Assembly (NCBI GenBank): GCA_029265815.1
Contig: JAJUGU010000006.1
Span: 62,001 to 126,000 of the forward strand
Length of the DNA: 64,000 nucleotides
Direction of reading: 5' to 3'
Source of the DNA: Anaerolineaceae bacterium
GTDB lineage: Bacteria > Chloroflexota > Anaerolineae > Anaerolineales > Anaerolineaceae
The stretch's first letter is position 1. Every line of letters begins with the position of its first letter. Position numbers and translations under genes: made by a program. Of the stretch, positions 45,376 to 54,338 are shown one piece after another. Below the pieces are notes generated by a model. It searched no databases. It was not told the origin of the DNA and saw nothing but the letters and a program-made list of their open reading frames with translations.

Positions 45376-45516
45376 GATTGGCAGACACGAGGAGATGCCT
45401 GCCAATCTCTATGGAGTGAACTCCACCGTTCCTTTGCGCAGTTCCGGTGGAATAACACACTGGTGTTCATACCGATAAAAAGTGTGTTATATAGATATTG
45501 TATATCAATAATATCC
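45376..45516. other. Cluster of strong consecutive hairpins in a non-coding gap
   Basis: The 470-bp gap between tRNA-Ser and the NYN-domain gene has no gene. It holds several successive inverted repeats. These are: a 9- to 12-bp stem at 45376-45407 (GATTGGCAG / CTGCCAATC); TGGAG / CTCCA at 45412-45425; CCACCG / CGGTGG at 45423-45450, which competes with the previous one; a perfect 10-bp stem at 45452-45461 with 45481-45490 (ATAACACACT / AGTGTGTTAT); and an AT-rich one at 45494-45515. The cluster directly follows the stop of the minus-strand gene. It could be a structured 3' UTR, a small RNA or a palindromic repeat element. Confidence 0.6.
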
Positions 45517-45537
45517 GATATGCAATGAATAAATTTT

Positions 45538-46035
45538 CTATTTCTTCGATTTAAATATTTTTTCCCATTCTTCAACTTCTGTGTCTGTGAGATGCTTTTC
45601 TCGTTCTTCCTGTATTGCCTGTGGACTGGATAATGCTTTCTTGATTTCCTGAGAGAATTGTTCCGAGGACATGACTCTGGCATGAAGCGCTCTCGATTCG
45701 ACCTGCACTCTGTGATCTGAGGTAACCACCAATATGTTCCGCGCGTTTTTTCCCGCTGATCGCAGAAATGCAATAATCGCATCATCTGCTTTTAGGCCTA
45801 TACGGATGTGGTGAATGTGGATTGGTCCTTGATGAGTCTCTCGACGATATCCAGGTGGTGCACCATCAAAAAACAATTCAATTTGTGTCTGAGATAGGCG
45901 GCAGTAATCTGATAGAAGCCCGATTAACTTGATTTCGTCATCAAGGTCCTCCAATCGAAACCCTGAGATTTTGGGTATCAAATTATGACCATCAATCACG
46001 ATCGTTTTCAAAATTTTAGGCATCTCCATAAACAT
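45538..46035 (-). CDS. NYN-domain (YacP-like) putative ribonuclease
   Basis: 165 residues from 46035; ATGs at 46029 and 46023 are also in frame and close. The PIN/NYN fold is shown by IVIDGHNLI at the N-terminus, FFDG in the middle, the acidic ADDAI and VVTSDHRVQ. In the YacP family these Asp residues bind metal, and B. subtilis Rae1/YacP cuts mRNA on the ribosome. The C-terminal helical tail is charged. It is divergent from the LTD-domain gene with a 41-bp gap. Confidence 0.82.
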   Translation of the reverse strand: MFMEMPKILKTIVIDGHNLIPKISGFRLEDLDDEIKLIGLLSDYCRLSQTQIELFFDGAPPGYRRETHQGPIHIHHIRIGLKADDAIIAFLRSAGKNARNILVVTSDHRVQVESRALHARVMSSEQFSQEIKKALSSPQAIQEEREKHLTDTEVEEWEKIFKSKK

Positions 46036-46053
46036 TTTACTTTGAAATTATGC

Positions 46054-46059
46054 TATGAT
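46054..46059 (+). promoter_or_regulatory. Candidate extended -10 for the LTD-domain gene
   Basis: TGC precedes TATGAT, 17 bp before the ATG at 46077; the flanks TTATGC ... TCAAAAAG match those of the PBP promoter at 33451. The -35 is not clear. Confidence 0.4.
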
Positions 46060-46076
46060 TCAAAAAGTCCTGTGAA

Positions 46077-46574
46077 ATGCTCATGAAAAAGATCATCCCA
46101 TATCTCATATTAAATTTCTTCGTTTCAGCAGCTGCGATGGCGATCGTTTTACTGATCTGGAATGCGACGCACAAAGCGCCTGGTGTTGCTATATCTACTG
46201 ATTCACAACCAATTGATTTAGCAGTTGTTACAAAACCAACGCCAACACTGCTGCCGCTTGATACACAGTCCATTGAAATTCAAGTTGTTGTTGGTGCAGG
46301 GGATATTAATTTGGAACACATTCAACTGGTTAGTATTGCTGACATGGCGATTGATCTACAGGGTTGGAAAATTAGGGATGAACAACATCATGAGTATATT
46401 TTTCCTTCACTAATAATTTATCCAGAAGGGGGATTGAGTCTTTATACCCGTTCAGGCGCGAATACCTCAATTGAGATCTTTTGGGGAATGAAAACGGCCG
46501 TATGGAGTTCAGGTGAAACTGTCGAATTGCGAGATGCAGAAGGCAACCTGCGCAGCTCATACCGGATTCCTTAA
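46077..46574 (+). CDS. Exported lamin-tail (LTD)-domain protein
   Basis: 165 residues. A signal/anchor segment (residues 5-28, ILNFFVSAAAMAIVLLIW) is followed by a short Thr/Pro linker and a beta-sandwich domain from about 65 to the end: LEHIQLVSIADMAIDLQGWKIRDE, then FPSLIIYPEGGLSLYTRSG and AVWSSGETVELRDAEG. This is the LTD pattern found in bacterial surface proteins and nucleases. No catalytic domain is attached, so a binding role is most likely. An alternative start two codons later is possible. Confidence 0.78.
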   Translation: MLMKKIIPYLILNFFVSAAAMAIVLLIWNATHKAPGVAISTDSQPIDLAVVTKPTPTLLPLDTQSIEIQVVVGAGDINLEHIQLVSIADMAIDLQGWKIRDEQHHEYIFPSLIIYPEGGLSLYTRSGANTSIEIFWGMKTAVWSSGETVELRDAEGNLRSSYRIP

Positions 46575-46670
46575 AAAATGGCGAATTACCAGTATCGCTT
46601 TTGGATTCAGGTACAATCAACAATGAACTTTTGAGTTAAAATCACACACTCGTAAATTGGATATGACGTT

Positions 46671-48284
46671 ATGACACAGGCTTTGTATCGAAAGTGGCGT
46701 CCCCGTAAATGGGAACAGGTGGTTGCACAAGATCACGTGGTGTCAACCCTGCGCAACGCGATCAAATCAGACCGGGTAGGGCATGCTTATCTGTTTTCAG
46801 GCCCGCGCGGAACCGGGAAAACAACAACCGCACGGCTACTGGCAAAAGCAGTCAATTGCCTTTCAGACGACCTGGCGAACCGTCCTTGTGACGAGTGTAA
46901 GAATTGTAAAGCCGTAAATGATGGACGTTTTCTGGATCTGATCGAGATTGATGCCGCCTCTAATACCAGTGTGGAGGACGTGCGCGACCTGCGGGATAAG
47001 ATTAATTTTGCACCAACAGATGGCAAGTATAAAGTTTACATTATTGACGAAGTTCATATGCTTTCTACTGCGGCTTTCAATGCGCTGCTCAAGACACTGG
47101 AGGAACCACCTCCTCACGCGATTTTCATTCTTGCTACAACCGAAGTTCACAAAATCCCGGCAACGGTGCTCTCACGCTGCCAAAGGCATGAGTTCCGGCG
47201 TATTCCTGTGATGGAGATTGTCAAAACATTACAGGGATTATGCCAGGATGAGAAGATTGAGGCAGATGAAGATGCTCTGATTCTCATTGCACGGCAATCC
47301 ACAGGAGCTTTGCGGGATGCAATCTCGCTGCTTGACCAGTTATCATCGACAGGTCAGGCCATCACCCTTGAGCTGGCGCAGGTTGTTTTAGGAACAGCAA
47401 CCAACCAGCTGGTGATTGACCTCATCGAAGCGATCGAAAAAAATGATCATTCTGGTGGATTGGCAACGATTCACCGTGCACTTGATAGCGGCAGTGATCC
47501 ACGGCAGTATGCGAGGCAGGTTGTGGAATACCTGCGTAACTTACTGCTCGTGCGTATGGGAAACGAAAAACAGATCGAGGCGACGAAAGAAAACAAAGCA
47601 CTCATGCGCCAGCATAGTGAAAAATTTGACATCTCAGTTTTAATGGAGTGGATTGGCTATTTTAATGATGCGATCAATGATTTACGGACATCATGGCAGC
47701 CCAGCCTTGCACTTGAGATCGCTTTTGCGAAGAGCATAAATACTGGCCATGCTGAAAAAAGGTTTGAAGTAAATTCAGAACCCCCGATTCGACGAGATTC
47801 TGAAAGACAGGTTGAAAGTAAAAATATCGATATTCCGCGAAAAGTGGTAGAGCCAGTCAAGGAGAAACCAGCGGTTGAAGAAAATCCAAAAGCTGAGCAC
47901 GTTGTTTCATCACCGGTTTCGATCCCCGGTGAAGCAATTTCCACACAAGAAATCCTTTCAGTATGGAACCAGATCAGAGCAGAAGTGAAGCAGAGGCGCC
48001 CTCAAACAGAAGCACTGCTGAATTCCCAACGTCTGGTCAAGGTTAAGGATGGTGTGTTAATCCTGGGATTTCCCAGCGAGGTACTCCGATCAAAAATGGA
48101 GAACTCAGAAAACATCGAAGTCACCCAACGCGTGATCAGGGGGATTTTAAACAGAGATGTTCCCATTGAGTGCATTGTCGTTGGTGATAAAGCTGGAAGT
48201 TCTACCCTGGATACTGATGTAGACCCAGACGGGCTGGTTAGTACAGCGCTTAATCTGGGTGGTAAACTTGTTCATAAAGATTAA
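46671..48284 (+). CDS. dnaX: DNA polymerase III subunit gamma/tau
   Basis: 537 residues. The N-terminal clamp-loader AAA+ domain has Walker A GPRGTGKTT (44-52), a zinc-binding Cys set around CDECKNCK, Walker B/DExx in VYIIDEVHML, and sensor 1 in ATTEVHKIP. A linker and C-terminal domain follow from about residue 365. An A6G run near 47753 sits at that boundary, and a -1 shift there would meet a TGA after two codons. First gene of the standard dnaX-ybaB-recR cluster. Confidence 0.95.
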   Translation: MTQALYRKWRPRKWEQVVAQDHVVSTLRNAIKSDRVGHAYLFSGPRGTGKTTTARLLAKAVNCLSDDLANRPCDECKNCKAVNDGRFLDLIEIDAASNTSVEDVRDLRDKINFAPTDGKYKVYIIDEVHMLSTAAFNALLKTLEEPPPHAIFILATTEVHKIPATVLSRCQRHEFRRIPVMEIVKTLQGLCQDEKIEADEDALILIARQSTGALRDAISLLDQLSSTGQAITLELAQVVLGTATNQLVIDLIEAIEKNDHSGGLATIHRALDSGSDPRQYARQVVEYLRNLLLVRMGNEKQIEATKENKALMRQHSEKFDISVLMEWIGYFNDAINDLRTSWQPSLALEIAFAKSINTGHAEKRFEVNSEPPIRRDSERQVESKNIDIPRKVVEPVKEKPAVEENPKAEHVVSSPVSIPGEAISTQEILSVWNQIRAEVKQRRPQTEALLNSQRLVKVKDGVLILGFPSEVLRSKMENSENIEVTQRVIRGILNRDVPIECIVVGDKAGSSTLDTDVDPDGLVSTALNLGGKLVHKD

Positions 48285-48304
48285 TGATCTGATAGGAGCA
48301 AAAA

Positions 48305-48646
48305 ATGGCAAAAGGTTTTAATCGACCTCCGATGGGCGGAGGAGCAGGCGGGGGGATGATGGCGCAAATCAAACGTCTGCAAGAGCAGATGGAAGCCGCA
48401 CAGCAGGAATTAGCTGTGACTACCGTTACTTCTTCAGCCGGTGGTGGTGCTGTAAAAGTTACAATGACGGGCGATCAAAAATGCACTGAAGTGATCATCG
48501 ATCCAGATTTGCTGAAAGATGCTGATGCTGAAATGCTGCAGGATCTCGTACTTTCAGCTGTCAATCTTGCTCTGGATGATTCCCGCAAGCTGGCTTCTGA
48601 AAAGATGGGGCCACTGGCTGGCGGTATTCCTGGACTGGGATTTTAA
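48305..48646 (+). CDS. YbaB/EbfC nucleoid-associated protein
   Basis: 113 residues, preceded by TAGGAG. The N-terminus is Gly/Met-rich (PPMGGGAGGGMMAQI), followed by the typical helix RLQEQMEAAQQEL and the core VKVTMTGDQKCTEVIIDPDL. It binds DNA as a dimer. Its position between dnaX and recR is conserved across bacteria. Confidence 0.95.
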   Translation: MAKGFNRPPMGGGAGGGMMAQIKRLQEQMEAAQQELAVTTVTSSAGGGAVKVTMTGDQKCTEVIIDPDLLKDADAEMLQDLVLSAVNLALDDSRKLASEKMGPLAGGIPGLGF

Positions 48647-48658
48647 TTCATCAACGCA

Positions 48659-49267
48659 ATGCCTATCTTACCTTTACCCATTCAGAATTTGATTGAAGCC
48701 TTAGAACGGTTGCCTGGAATTGGCCCAAAATCTGCTTCGCGGCTGGCATTTTTTTTGTTGCGAGCACCCGATGAATTATTGCACCAGTTGTCAGGCGCGC
48801 TGACTGACCTAAAGACCACAACTGGCTCTTGTTCGCTATGTTATAACATCACCGTTGCAGGACAAGACCTGTGTGAAATCTGTTCCAATCCCAAGCGGGC
48901 GGATGGAACCATTTGTGTGGTGGAAGAACCGCTGGATGTACTGGCTTTAGAGCGAACCGGAGGATTCAATGGCCGCTATCATGTCTTACAGGGAGTTCTT
49001 TCTCCAATTGAAGGGGTGAGCCCTGACGATTTGAAAATTCGGCCCTTGATCGAACGAGTACGCAGCGGAGAAGCCAAGGAAATTATCCTCGCAACCAACC
49101 CCAGTATGGAGGGCGATGCTACCGCGCTTTATTTGCGTCAGCAGCTGTTGCCATTAGGGGTGCGCATTACCAGGCTGGCACGCGGGTTGCCAGTGGGAGG
49201 AGATCTGGAATACGCGGATCAAAACACACTGCTGCGGGCGTTAGCCGGCAGACAGGAGATGCAATAA
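48659..49267 (+). CDS. recR: Recombination mediator protein
   Basis: 202 residues. The N-terminal helix-hairpin-helix (LERLPGIGPKSASRLAFFLL), the four-Cys zinc finger (CSLCYNITVAGQDLCEICSN) and the Toprim domain (VVEEPLDVLALERTG, then ATNPSMEGDATALYL) are all present. It acts with RecF/RecO to load RecA. Third gene of the dnaX-ybaB-recR operon, followed by a terminator. Confidence 0.96.
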   Translation: MPILPLPIQNLIEALERLPGIGPKSASRLAFFLLRAPDELLHQLSGALTDLKTTTGSCSLCYNITVAGQDLCEICSNPKRADGTICVVEEPLDVLALERTGGFNGRYHVLQGVLSPIEGVSPDDLKIRPLIERVRSGEAKEIILATNPSMEGDATALYLRQQLLPLGVRITRLARGLPVGGDLEYADQNTLLRALAGRQEMQ

Positions 49268-49271
49268 AATT

Positions 49272-49300
49272 AAAAACCGAAGCAATGCTTCGGTTTTTTT
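49272..49300 (+). terminator. Terminator of the dnaX-ybaB-recR operon
   Basis: AAAAACCGAAG / CTTCGGTTTTT with a 5-nt loop and a longer T7 run, 5 bp after the recR stop. It can also act for the convergent ATPase gene ending at 49320. Confidence 0.88.
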
Positions 49301-49319
49301 GAATCATATTCTATACTGA

Positions 49320-51782
49320 TCATCGTTTGAAAGCTGGTAGTTCAATTTTCTTCCCGTTTTGTTCCACAATAAAATATGGCAGCCAGATCACAGCAAAAAT
49401 TTCTGTGAAAATATCACTTTTTGTCGGCCGGATGCTAATTTCAGTGATCTCATCAACGACATTAGCCCATTTCTCATTGACTTCTTTAACCACTTCTTCT
49501 TTGGCTTTTTGAAGTTCTGCGAGCTGCTGCTGGTATTGTTTTAAGGTTTGCTGTTCTGCTACAAGTCGATCCTTTGCCTCTGAAGCCATTCTGGTTTTGG
49601 TGATTGTGCTGGTAATACTGCGTTTTCTTCCTGTCAACATGCCAAAAACCGCTGCGCCACCGGTGGCAAGGGTTTCGAGCCGGCGTTGATTAACAGAGTT
49701 TTCGGCAGAGTTAACTTCAAGTTGTTGGGATTCTATTTTACGCTGCATAGCCGCGATTTTTGTGTCGAAGGTTTTGGTGGCTTTTTCGATTTCGGTATAT
49801 ATCGTATCTTCAACAGCTTCCCGGCATTTTTGATGGAATTCAGCTGCAGTCATTTCAGGTGTGGCATATACTTTGAGTTTTGTGTTGGCTTTCAATTTCA
49901 ACGCACCTCTGCGGTATAACCACTCAAGAAAATCTTTTTCGAGAGCGGCAACTCTCTTACTATCCGAAAGCCAAGCGGGCACTGGATGAAATTGAGTTTT
50001 GGGAAGAGGCTGGGTTTCTAATTTTTGTTTATCAATAGCTTCTCCGGCAAAGTCTTCCCAACGCACCAGACCGCTGCCTGGTTCTTCAAGAATGGCAGAA
50101 CTTTTACTGATTTGCTCGACATTGTACTGGCGGGAAAGATACCGTACTTCTGCCTGTGCAAGAATTCCTGCACGGTAGACAATCCCTTCAGAGGTGATTT
50201 GATTTGTGATGCCCGCCGCTGCTGCAGATTCGCTGACCCCCAGGTTATTCGCCAGAAAGAATTCAGGGATACTCCCTGGAATAGCTGGGCGGCTGGTGGT
50301 GATTCCTGAACCTTCTTTTATGCCAGTGGCTTTCTTTTGTGTTGATTGAACTGTTGGTTCTGCGGTGGTTACCGCAGCGCTGCTTTTTGCAAGAGCGTTG
50401 GCAGCAGCCAGTTGATCACGTGTCATCGGACCAGCCAGAAAATTCATTGCCCAGCGTGTGTTGAACAGGATGGGGGCAGATTTATACACACTGTGCAACA
50501 AAAAAACTCGTTTTTGTAATCCAGAAATGAGTTTATCAAGTGTTTTTAAGTCGGTGGTTCCACCTGCTGATGATAAACCGTCGAGCAAGCGCTGTTTATC
50601 TTGATCTGTCTGTAAACGGCCGATCATCCAGGTGCCGGCGTTTGAAAGGGCTTTGTAATCAACGTCGACCGGGTTTTGGGTAGCCAGAAGCAATCCAACC
50701 CCAAAGGCGCGGGCCTGTTTGAGCATGCGCAGCATGACAGTCTTAGAAGGGGGGTTAGCGACTGGAGGGAGATATCCCATGATCTCATCGAAATAGAGGA
50801 TAGCGCGTAAATTTCCGGTTCCGCGTTGCCCACGCATCCAGCTCTCGACCGCAGCAAAAAGCAGGGTGACAAAAAACATACGTTCGTTTTCGCTCAAATG
50901 AGCCAGATAGAAGATCGAGTGGCGCGGCTTTCCATCTTTAGTGTAAAGCAATGCGCCGATATCAAGCGGCTGACCCTGCTGCCAGACCTGGAAGGAGGGA
51001 GAGGCAAGAAAATTGTTCAACAAGAGCGCCAGTTCAAAGCGGTCCTTCTCTGGGAAAAATGAATCCATCGGAAACGCTCCTAGGCGATCCATAGGTGGGT
51101 TTTGAACCTGCAAAATGAGGTCAGTAAGGGTTAGAGAACTGCCGCCTGACCAGGCTGTTTCGATAAGGTTAGAAAGGAGGATGTGTTCACGCGAACGCAG
51201 TGGATCGATGTCACTTAGTCCCACAAGACCTAAAAGCGCGGTGACCGTAGTGGAGATCCTCTCGCGCAGCACTTCAGCATTCTCTTCCCATGGAATCGAT
51301 GGAACTTCAAAAGATGAAAGGATATTCACCGAGATACCGGAACTGGAGCCAGGGGAGTAAATGGTGTAATCGGCTGCGTCAGTCAATGCTTGAAGATCTT
51401 CTTGCCCTAAACCCCAGTCTTGAAGGCCTTTTTTCCAGCGGGCAGCAGTTTCTTCTGCCATTTGAGGAACCGTTTTACCCTCTCTTTTTGCCGCCTCCGG
51501 ATCGATCCATGGTTCGAAATCAGCCGCCTGTTGGGCTGGAAAATGTAGTAGGAGGTTGGTCAGGTCTCCTTTTGGATCGACGATGATCGCAGGAGTGCCG
51601 TGTAGAGCAGCTTCTTCAAGCAATCCAATACAAAGACCAGTTTTACCAGAGCCAGTCATGCCTGTGACGACTGCATGCGTGGTGAGATTTGCAGGATCTA
51701 ACGTAACGACCTCATCTGACATGGCATTTTTCTTAGAATCGAATACTTTCCCAAGGAAATAATTAGGATTTGAAGGAGACAT
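49320..51782 (-). CDS. HerA/DUF87-type ATPase of unknown function
   Basis: 820 residues. An N-terminal HerA-like P-loop ATPase has Walker A GMTGSGKT at 41-48, VDPKGD shortly after, and Walker B AILYFDEIMGYLPP. The RLQTDQDKQRLL region resembles the arginine-finger part of HerA/FtsK-like motors. The C-terminal third contains a beta domain and a long Lys/Glu/Gln-rich coiled coil (about 690-780). It is likely a hexameric DNA- or protein-translocating ATPase, but no NurA nuclease partner is nearby. It is divergent from a PP2C-like membrane protein with a 46-bp gap, so their promoters overlap. Confidence 0.8.
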   Translation of the reverse strand: MSPSNPNYFLGKVFDSKKNAMSDEVVTLDPANLTTHAVVTGMTGSGKTGLCIGLLEEAALHGTPAIIVDPKGDLTNLLLHFPAQQAADFEPWIDPEAAKREGKTVPQMAEETAARWKKGLQDWGLGQEDLQALTDAADYTIYSPGSSSGISVNILSSFEVPSIPWEENAEVLRERISTTVTALLGLVGLSDIDPLRSREHILLSNLIETAWSGGSSLTLTDLILQVQNPPMDRLGAFPMDSFFPEKDRFELALLLNNFLASPSFQVWQQGQPLDIGALLYTKDGKPRHSIFYLAHLSENERMFFVTLLFAAVESWMRGQRGTGNLRAILYFDEIMGYLPPVANPPSKTVMLRMLKQARAFGVGLLLATQNPVDVDYKALSNAGTWMIGRLQTDQDKQRLLDGLSSAGGTTDLKTLDKLISGLQKRVFLLHSVYKSAPILFNTRWAMNFLAGPMTRDQLAAANALAKSSAAVTTAEPTVQSTQKKATGIKEGSGITTSRPAIPGSIPEFFLANNLGVSESAAAAGITNQITSEGIVYRAGILAQAEVRYLSRQYNVEQISKSSAILEEPGSGLVRWEDFAGEAIDKQKLETQPLPKTQFHPVPAWLSDSKRVAALEKDFLEWLYRRGALKLKANTKLKVYATPEMTAAEFHQKCREAVEDTIYTEIEKATKTFDTKIAAMQRKIESQQLEVNSAENSVNQRRLETLATGGAAVFGMLTGRKRSITSTITKTRMASEAKDRLVAEQQTLKQYQQQLAELQKAKEEVVKEVNEKWANVVDEITEISIRPTKSDIFTEIFAVIWLPYFIVEQNGKKIELPAFKR

Positions 51783-51828
51783 ATCACACCGCCTGATTTT
51801 TAAATATTATAGAAGATTTTATTTTTTC

Positions 51829-54261
51829 ATGTTCGGAATAGATGGCCTGATTCTTGTATCCTCTTTTGCTGCGAGCATGCGTACGGACTATCCGTTGTAT
51901 AATCAATCAGATTCACGAGGTTTAACTTTGTTCAACCTGAACGTTTATCCTGTCATTCTTCAAGATGGAAAACTCGGCAGATCTTTGCCGGGATTATTTG
52001 CGCTTGTCCCTCCACGAAAATGCGCACGAGGTAGAGAATACGACCAACTGGCGGGATTGATTCAATTAACCGGTCAGACGAGCATCACCCCTGATGCGTT
52101 GCAGGATTGGCTGATTTCAAAAACCGCTCAGTTTTACAAGATCCCGGGAACCGTGACCAATGCCATGCGTTTTCTGGCTGAATCTATAAATTCAGAGCTG
52201 CTTGAGAGGAATGCGAAACGAGCTGGCGATGGATCACAGGTAAACGGTTCTCTATGTTTGATCGTGATTCGACGTAATGTGGTATTTAGCTTGATAATCG
52301 GACAGGCGCGTATTTTTGTGCTATCGAATCAGGATGCTTTCGAATTCGAAGACCGTGAAAACCATCCCCGCGGACTGGGTGTGGTGGATAACGTTGTTTG
52401 CCGGTTTACACAAACAGAGATCTCTGAAAATGCCACCATCCTACTGGCACCTCAGGTTAATCGGGCGTGGTCAGTGGAATCGCTCCGCGGGGGTGCGCTT
52501 CTTTCTATTGATTCGCTCGCGCGCAGGATTTTTAACCAGGCACCGCCAACTCTAACAGGTGCATTGATCAGGCTCACGGCAGGAAACGGACAGGTTTCCT
52601 ATTCGCCGTTGCGACCTGCCGAAGCATTTCAGGAAAACGCTTCAACAAATATGGGTTTTGAGAGAAAGGCTGATGCCTCTGTTAGTGAACTCCAGGAAAT
52701 CTCAAATGCAGTAGAGCCGGTATCGAAGCCGTCATCTGTCACGGTTATTCAACCTCCGCAAAAAGAGATCTTAGAGCAGGCTGAACTTCCACTAAGCATA
52801 GAAAACCAAAACCAGAATACTGCATCAGTTCAGGGGTTATCACCCGAAGCTATCCCTATTGACCGCCGTAGACCATCAGAAAGGTCTAAGCAACAAAGGA
52901 ACACTTCTGAAACAGTTGTCACAAGTGCCGAGATTAAGGCTCAGGTTGGAAATTATGCAAAAGCAGTGGATGATTTTCAAAACAAAGCCAAGAAGGGAAT
53001 TTCCCAGTTCTTGGTTAAGCTGCTGCCAGGGTCGACAGGAGAATCCCCGGCGCTTCCACAGTCGGTCTTGCTGATCACTGCGATAGCTGTTCCGATCCTG
53101 GTAGTTGCTTTGGCAAGTTTTATTTATTTTCGAAAGGGAGCGAGTCAGCAGTTTGACTTCTATTTCCAGCAAGGACAGTTGTATGCAGCTCAGGCGCAAA
53201 GTTTGGTGGATGATCCAGCTGGTAGGTTGGCGAATCTTCAACAAGCGCTCTACTTCCTTGAAAAAGCGTCAGAATTCGGACAATCCGATGATTCAAACTT
53301 GCTTCAATCTCAAATTCAGACCGAATTGGATTCGATGCAAGGGATTGTCAGGCTTAATGTAACACCTATCAGTTCGATTGGATTGGCTGAAAATGTAAAT
53401 ATCACTCAAATGGCAGCTACAGCTACCGACCTGTATCTTCTCGATTCAATTTCAGGAAGGGCGTTACGATTTTATTTATCTGGAGCAGAATATGTTCAGG
53501 ATACTGATTTTGATTGCGGGCCAAATCCTGAAAACCCGCTAAGCAATATAGGTAGCCTGGTAGATATACTGCCGCTTCCTGCGGGTAGTTCCTTCAACGC
53601 GACAATACTCGCCATTGATGCCGTTGGAAACATCGAGTTTTGTAACCCCGGAGATTCAGGCGCAATCGTTAGCTTGATTCCTCCCGATGCCGGTTGGAAA
53701 CAAATTCGTTCGATTTCGCTCGATGCAAAATACCTCTACGTTCTCGACCCAGAGATGAACGCGGTGTACCGTTACAAGGAAGTCGAAGAATCATACAGTG
53801 AAAAACCGACACTGTTCTTTGACAGTGTGGTACCTTCGTTAACCAATGCAATTGATATTGAAGTAAATGGCGATGAATTGTATATACTGCGTTCAACCGG
53901 TGAAATGGTGGAATGCACTTACAGCCACATGAAGGATTACAAACTAACCGAATGTACTGACCCTGCGCCTTATGGTGATATGCGGACTGGTGAGAGCCCG
54001 CAGGCGATCAGTTTTCCTGATGCCCAATTCATCCAAATGCGCATGACCGCTGCACCCGATTCTTCGCTCTATCTGTTGGATGCAAACGGAGGTAATCTTT
54101 ACCATTTCAGCCTGCAGCGTAACTTGCAAAAAATTCTACATCCGGGATTTGTGGATAAAGGCTTTGCTCCAGAATATACACTAACCGCAGTAGCTGTCTC
54201 ACCAGCAAAGATCGTTTTTCTGGCATATGGCAGTCAGATTTTCCACGCTGCACTACCCTGA
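51829..54261 (+). CDS. Single-pass membrane protein, PP2C-like N-terminus and propeller-like C-terminus
   Basis: 810 residues, not recognised as a named family. The N-terminal cytosolic part (about 1-270) shows a PP2C-like outline, with LFALVPPRKCARG and TILLAPQVNRAW, but the metal-binding Asp-Gly motif is not convincing, so it may be inactive. A low-complexity linker leads to a membrane segment (about 411-432). The extracellular part contains repeated TDLYLLDSISGRALRF-type and KYLYVLDPEMNAVYRY-type strands suggestive of a beta-propeller. No clear ribosome binding site is seen; a start at 51877 is possible. Divergent from the HerA-like ATPase gene. Confidence 0.65.
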   Translation: MFGIDGLILVSSFAASMRTDYPLYNQSDSRGLTLFNLNVYPVILQDGKLGRSLPGLFALVPPRKCARGREYDQLAGLIQLTGQTSITPDALQDWLISKTAQFYKIPGTVTNAMRFLAESINSELLERNAKRAGDGSQVNGSLCLIVIRRNVVFSLIIGQARIFVLSNQDAFEFEDRENHPRGLGVVDNVVCRFTQTEISENATILLAPQVNRAWSVESLRGGALLSIDSLARRIFNQAPPTLTGALIRLTAGNGQVSYSPLRPAEAFQENASTNMGFERKADASVSELQEISNAVEPVSKPSSVTVIQPPQKEILEQAELPLSIENQNQNTASVQGLSPEAIPIDRRRPSERSKQQRNTSETVVTSAEIKAQVGNYAKAVDDFQNKAKKGISQFLVKLLPGSTGESPALPQSVLLITAIAVPILVVALASFIYFRKGASQQFDFYFQQGQLYAAQAQSLVDDPAGRLANLQQALYFLEKASEFGQSDDSNLLQSQIQTELDSMQGIVRLNVTPISSIGLAENVNITQMAATATDLYLLDSISGRALRFYLSGAEYVQDTDFDCGPNPENPLSNIGSLVDILPLPAGSSFNATILAIDAVGNIEFCNPGDSGAIVSLIPPDAGWKQIRSISLDAKYLYVLDPEMNAVYRYKEVEESYSEKPTLFFDSVVPSLTNAIDIEVNGDELYILRSTGEMVECTYSHMKDYKLTECTDPAPYGDMRTGESPQAISFPDAQFIQMRMTAAPDSSLYLLDANGGNLYHFSLQRNLQKILHPGFVDKGFAPEYTLTAVAVSPAKIVFLAYGSQIFHAALP

Positions 54262-54265
54262 CAAA

Positions 54266-54304
54266 ATGAACTCACCTATTGGAATTAATGACAGGTGAGT
54301 TCAT
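54266..54304. terminator. Inverted repeat at a convergent gene boundary
   Basis: A perfect 12-bp stem (ATGAACTCACCT / AGGTGAGTTCAT) with a 15-nt loop lies 5 bp after the plus-strand stop. T-runs are lacking on both sides, so termination is only probable. Confidence 0.5.
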
Positions 54305-54338
54305 AAATGTACCAGGAAGGGAAAACCGAATGGTTTTT

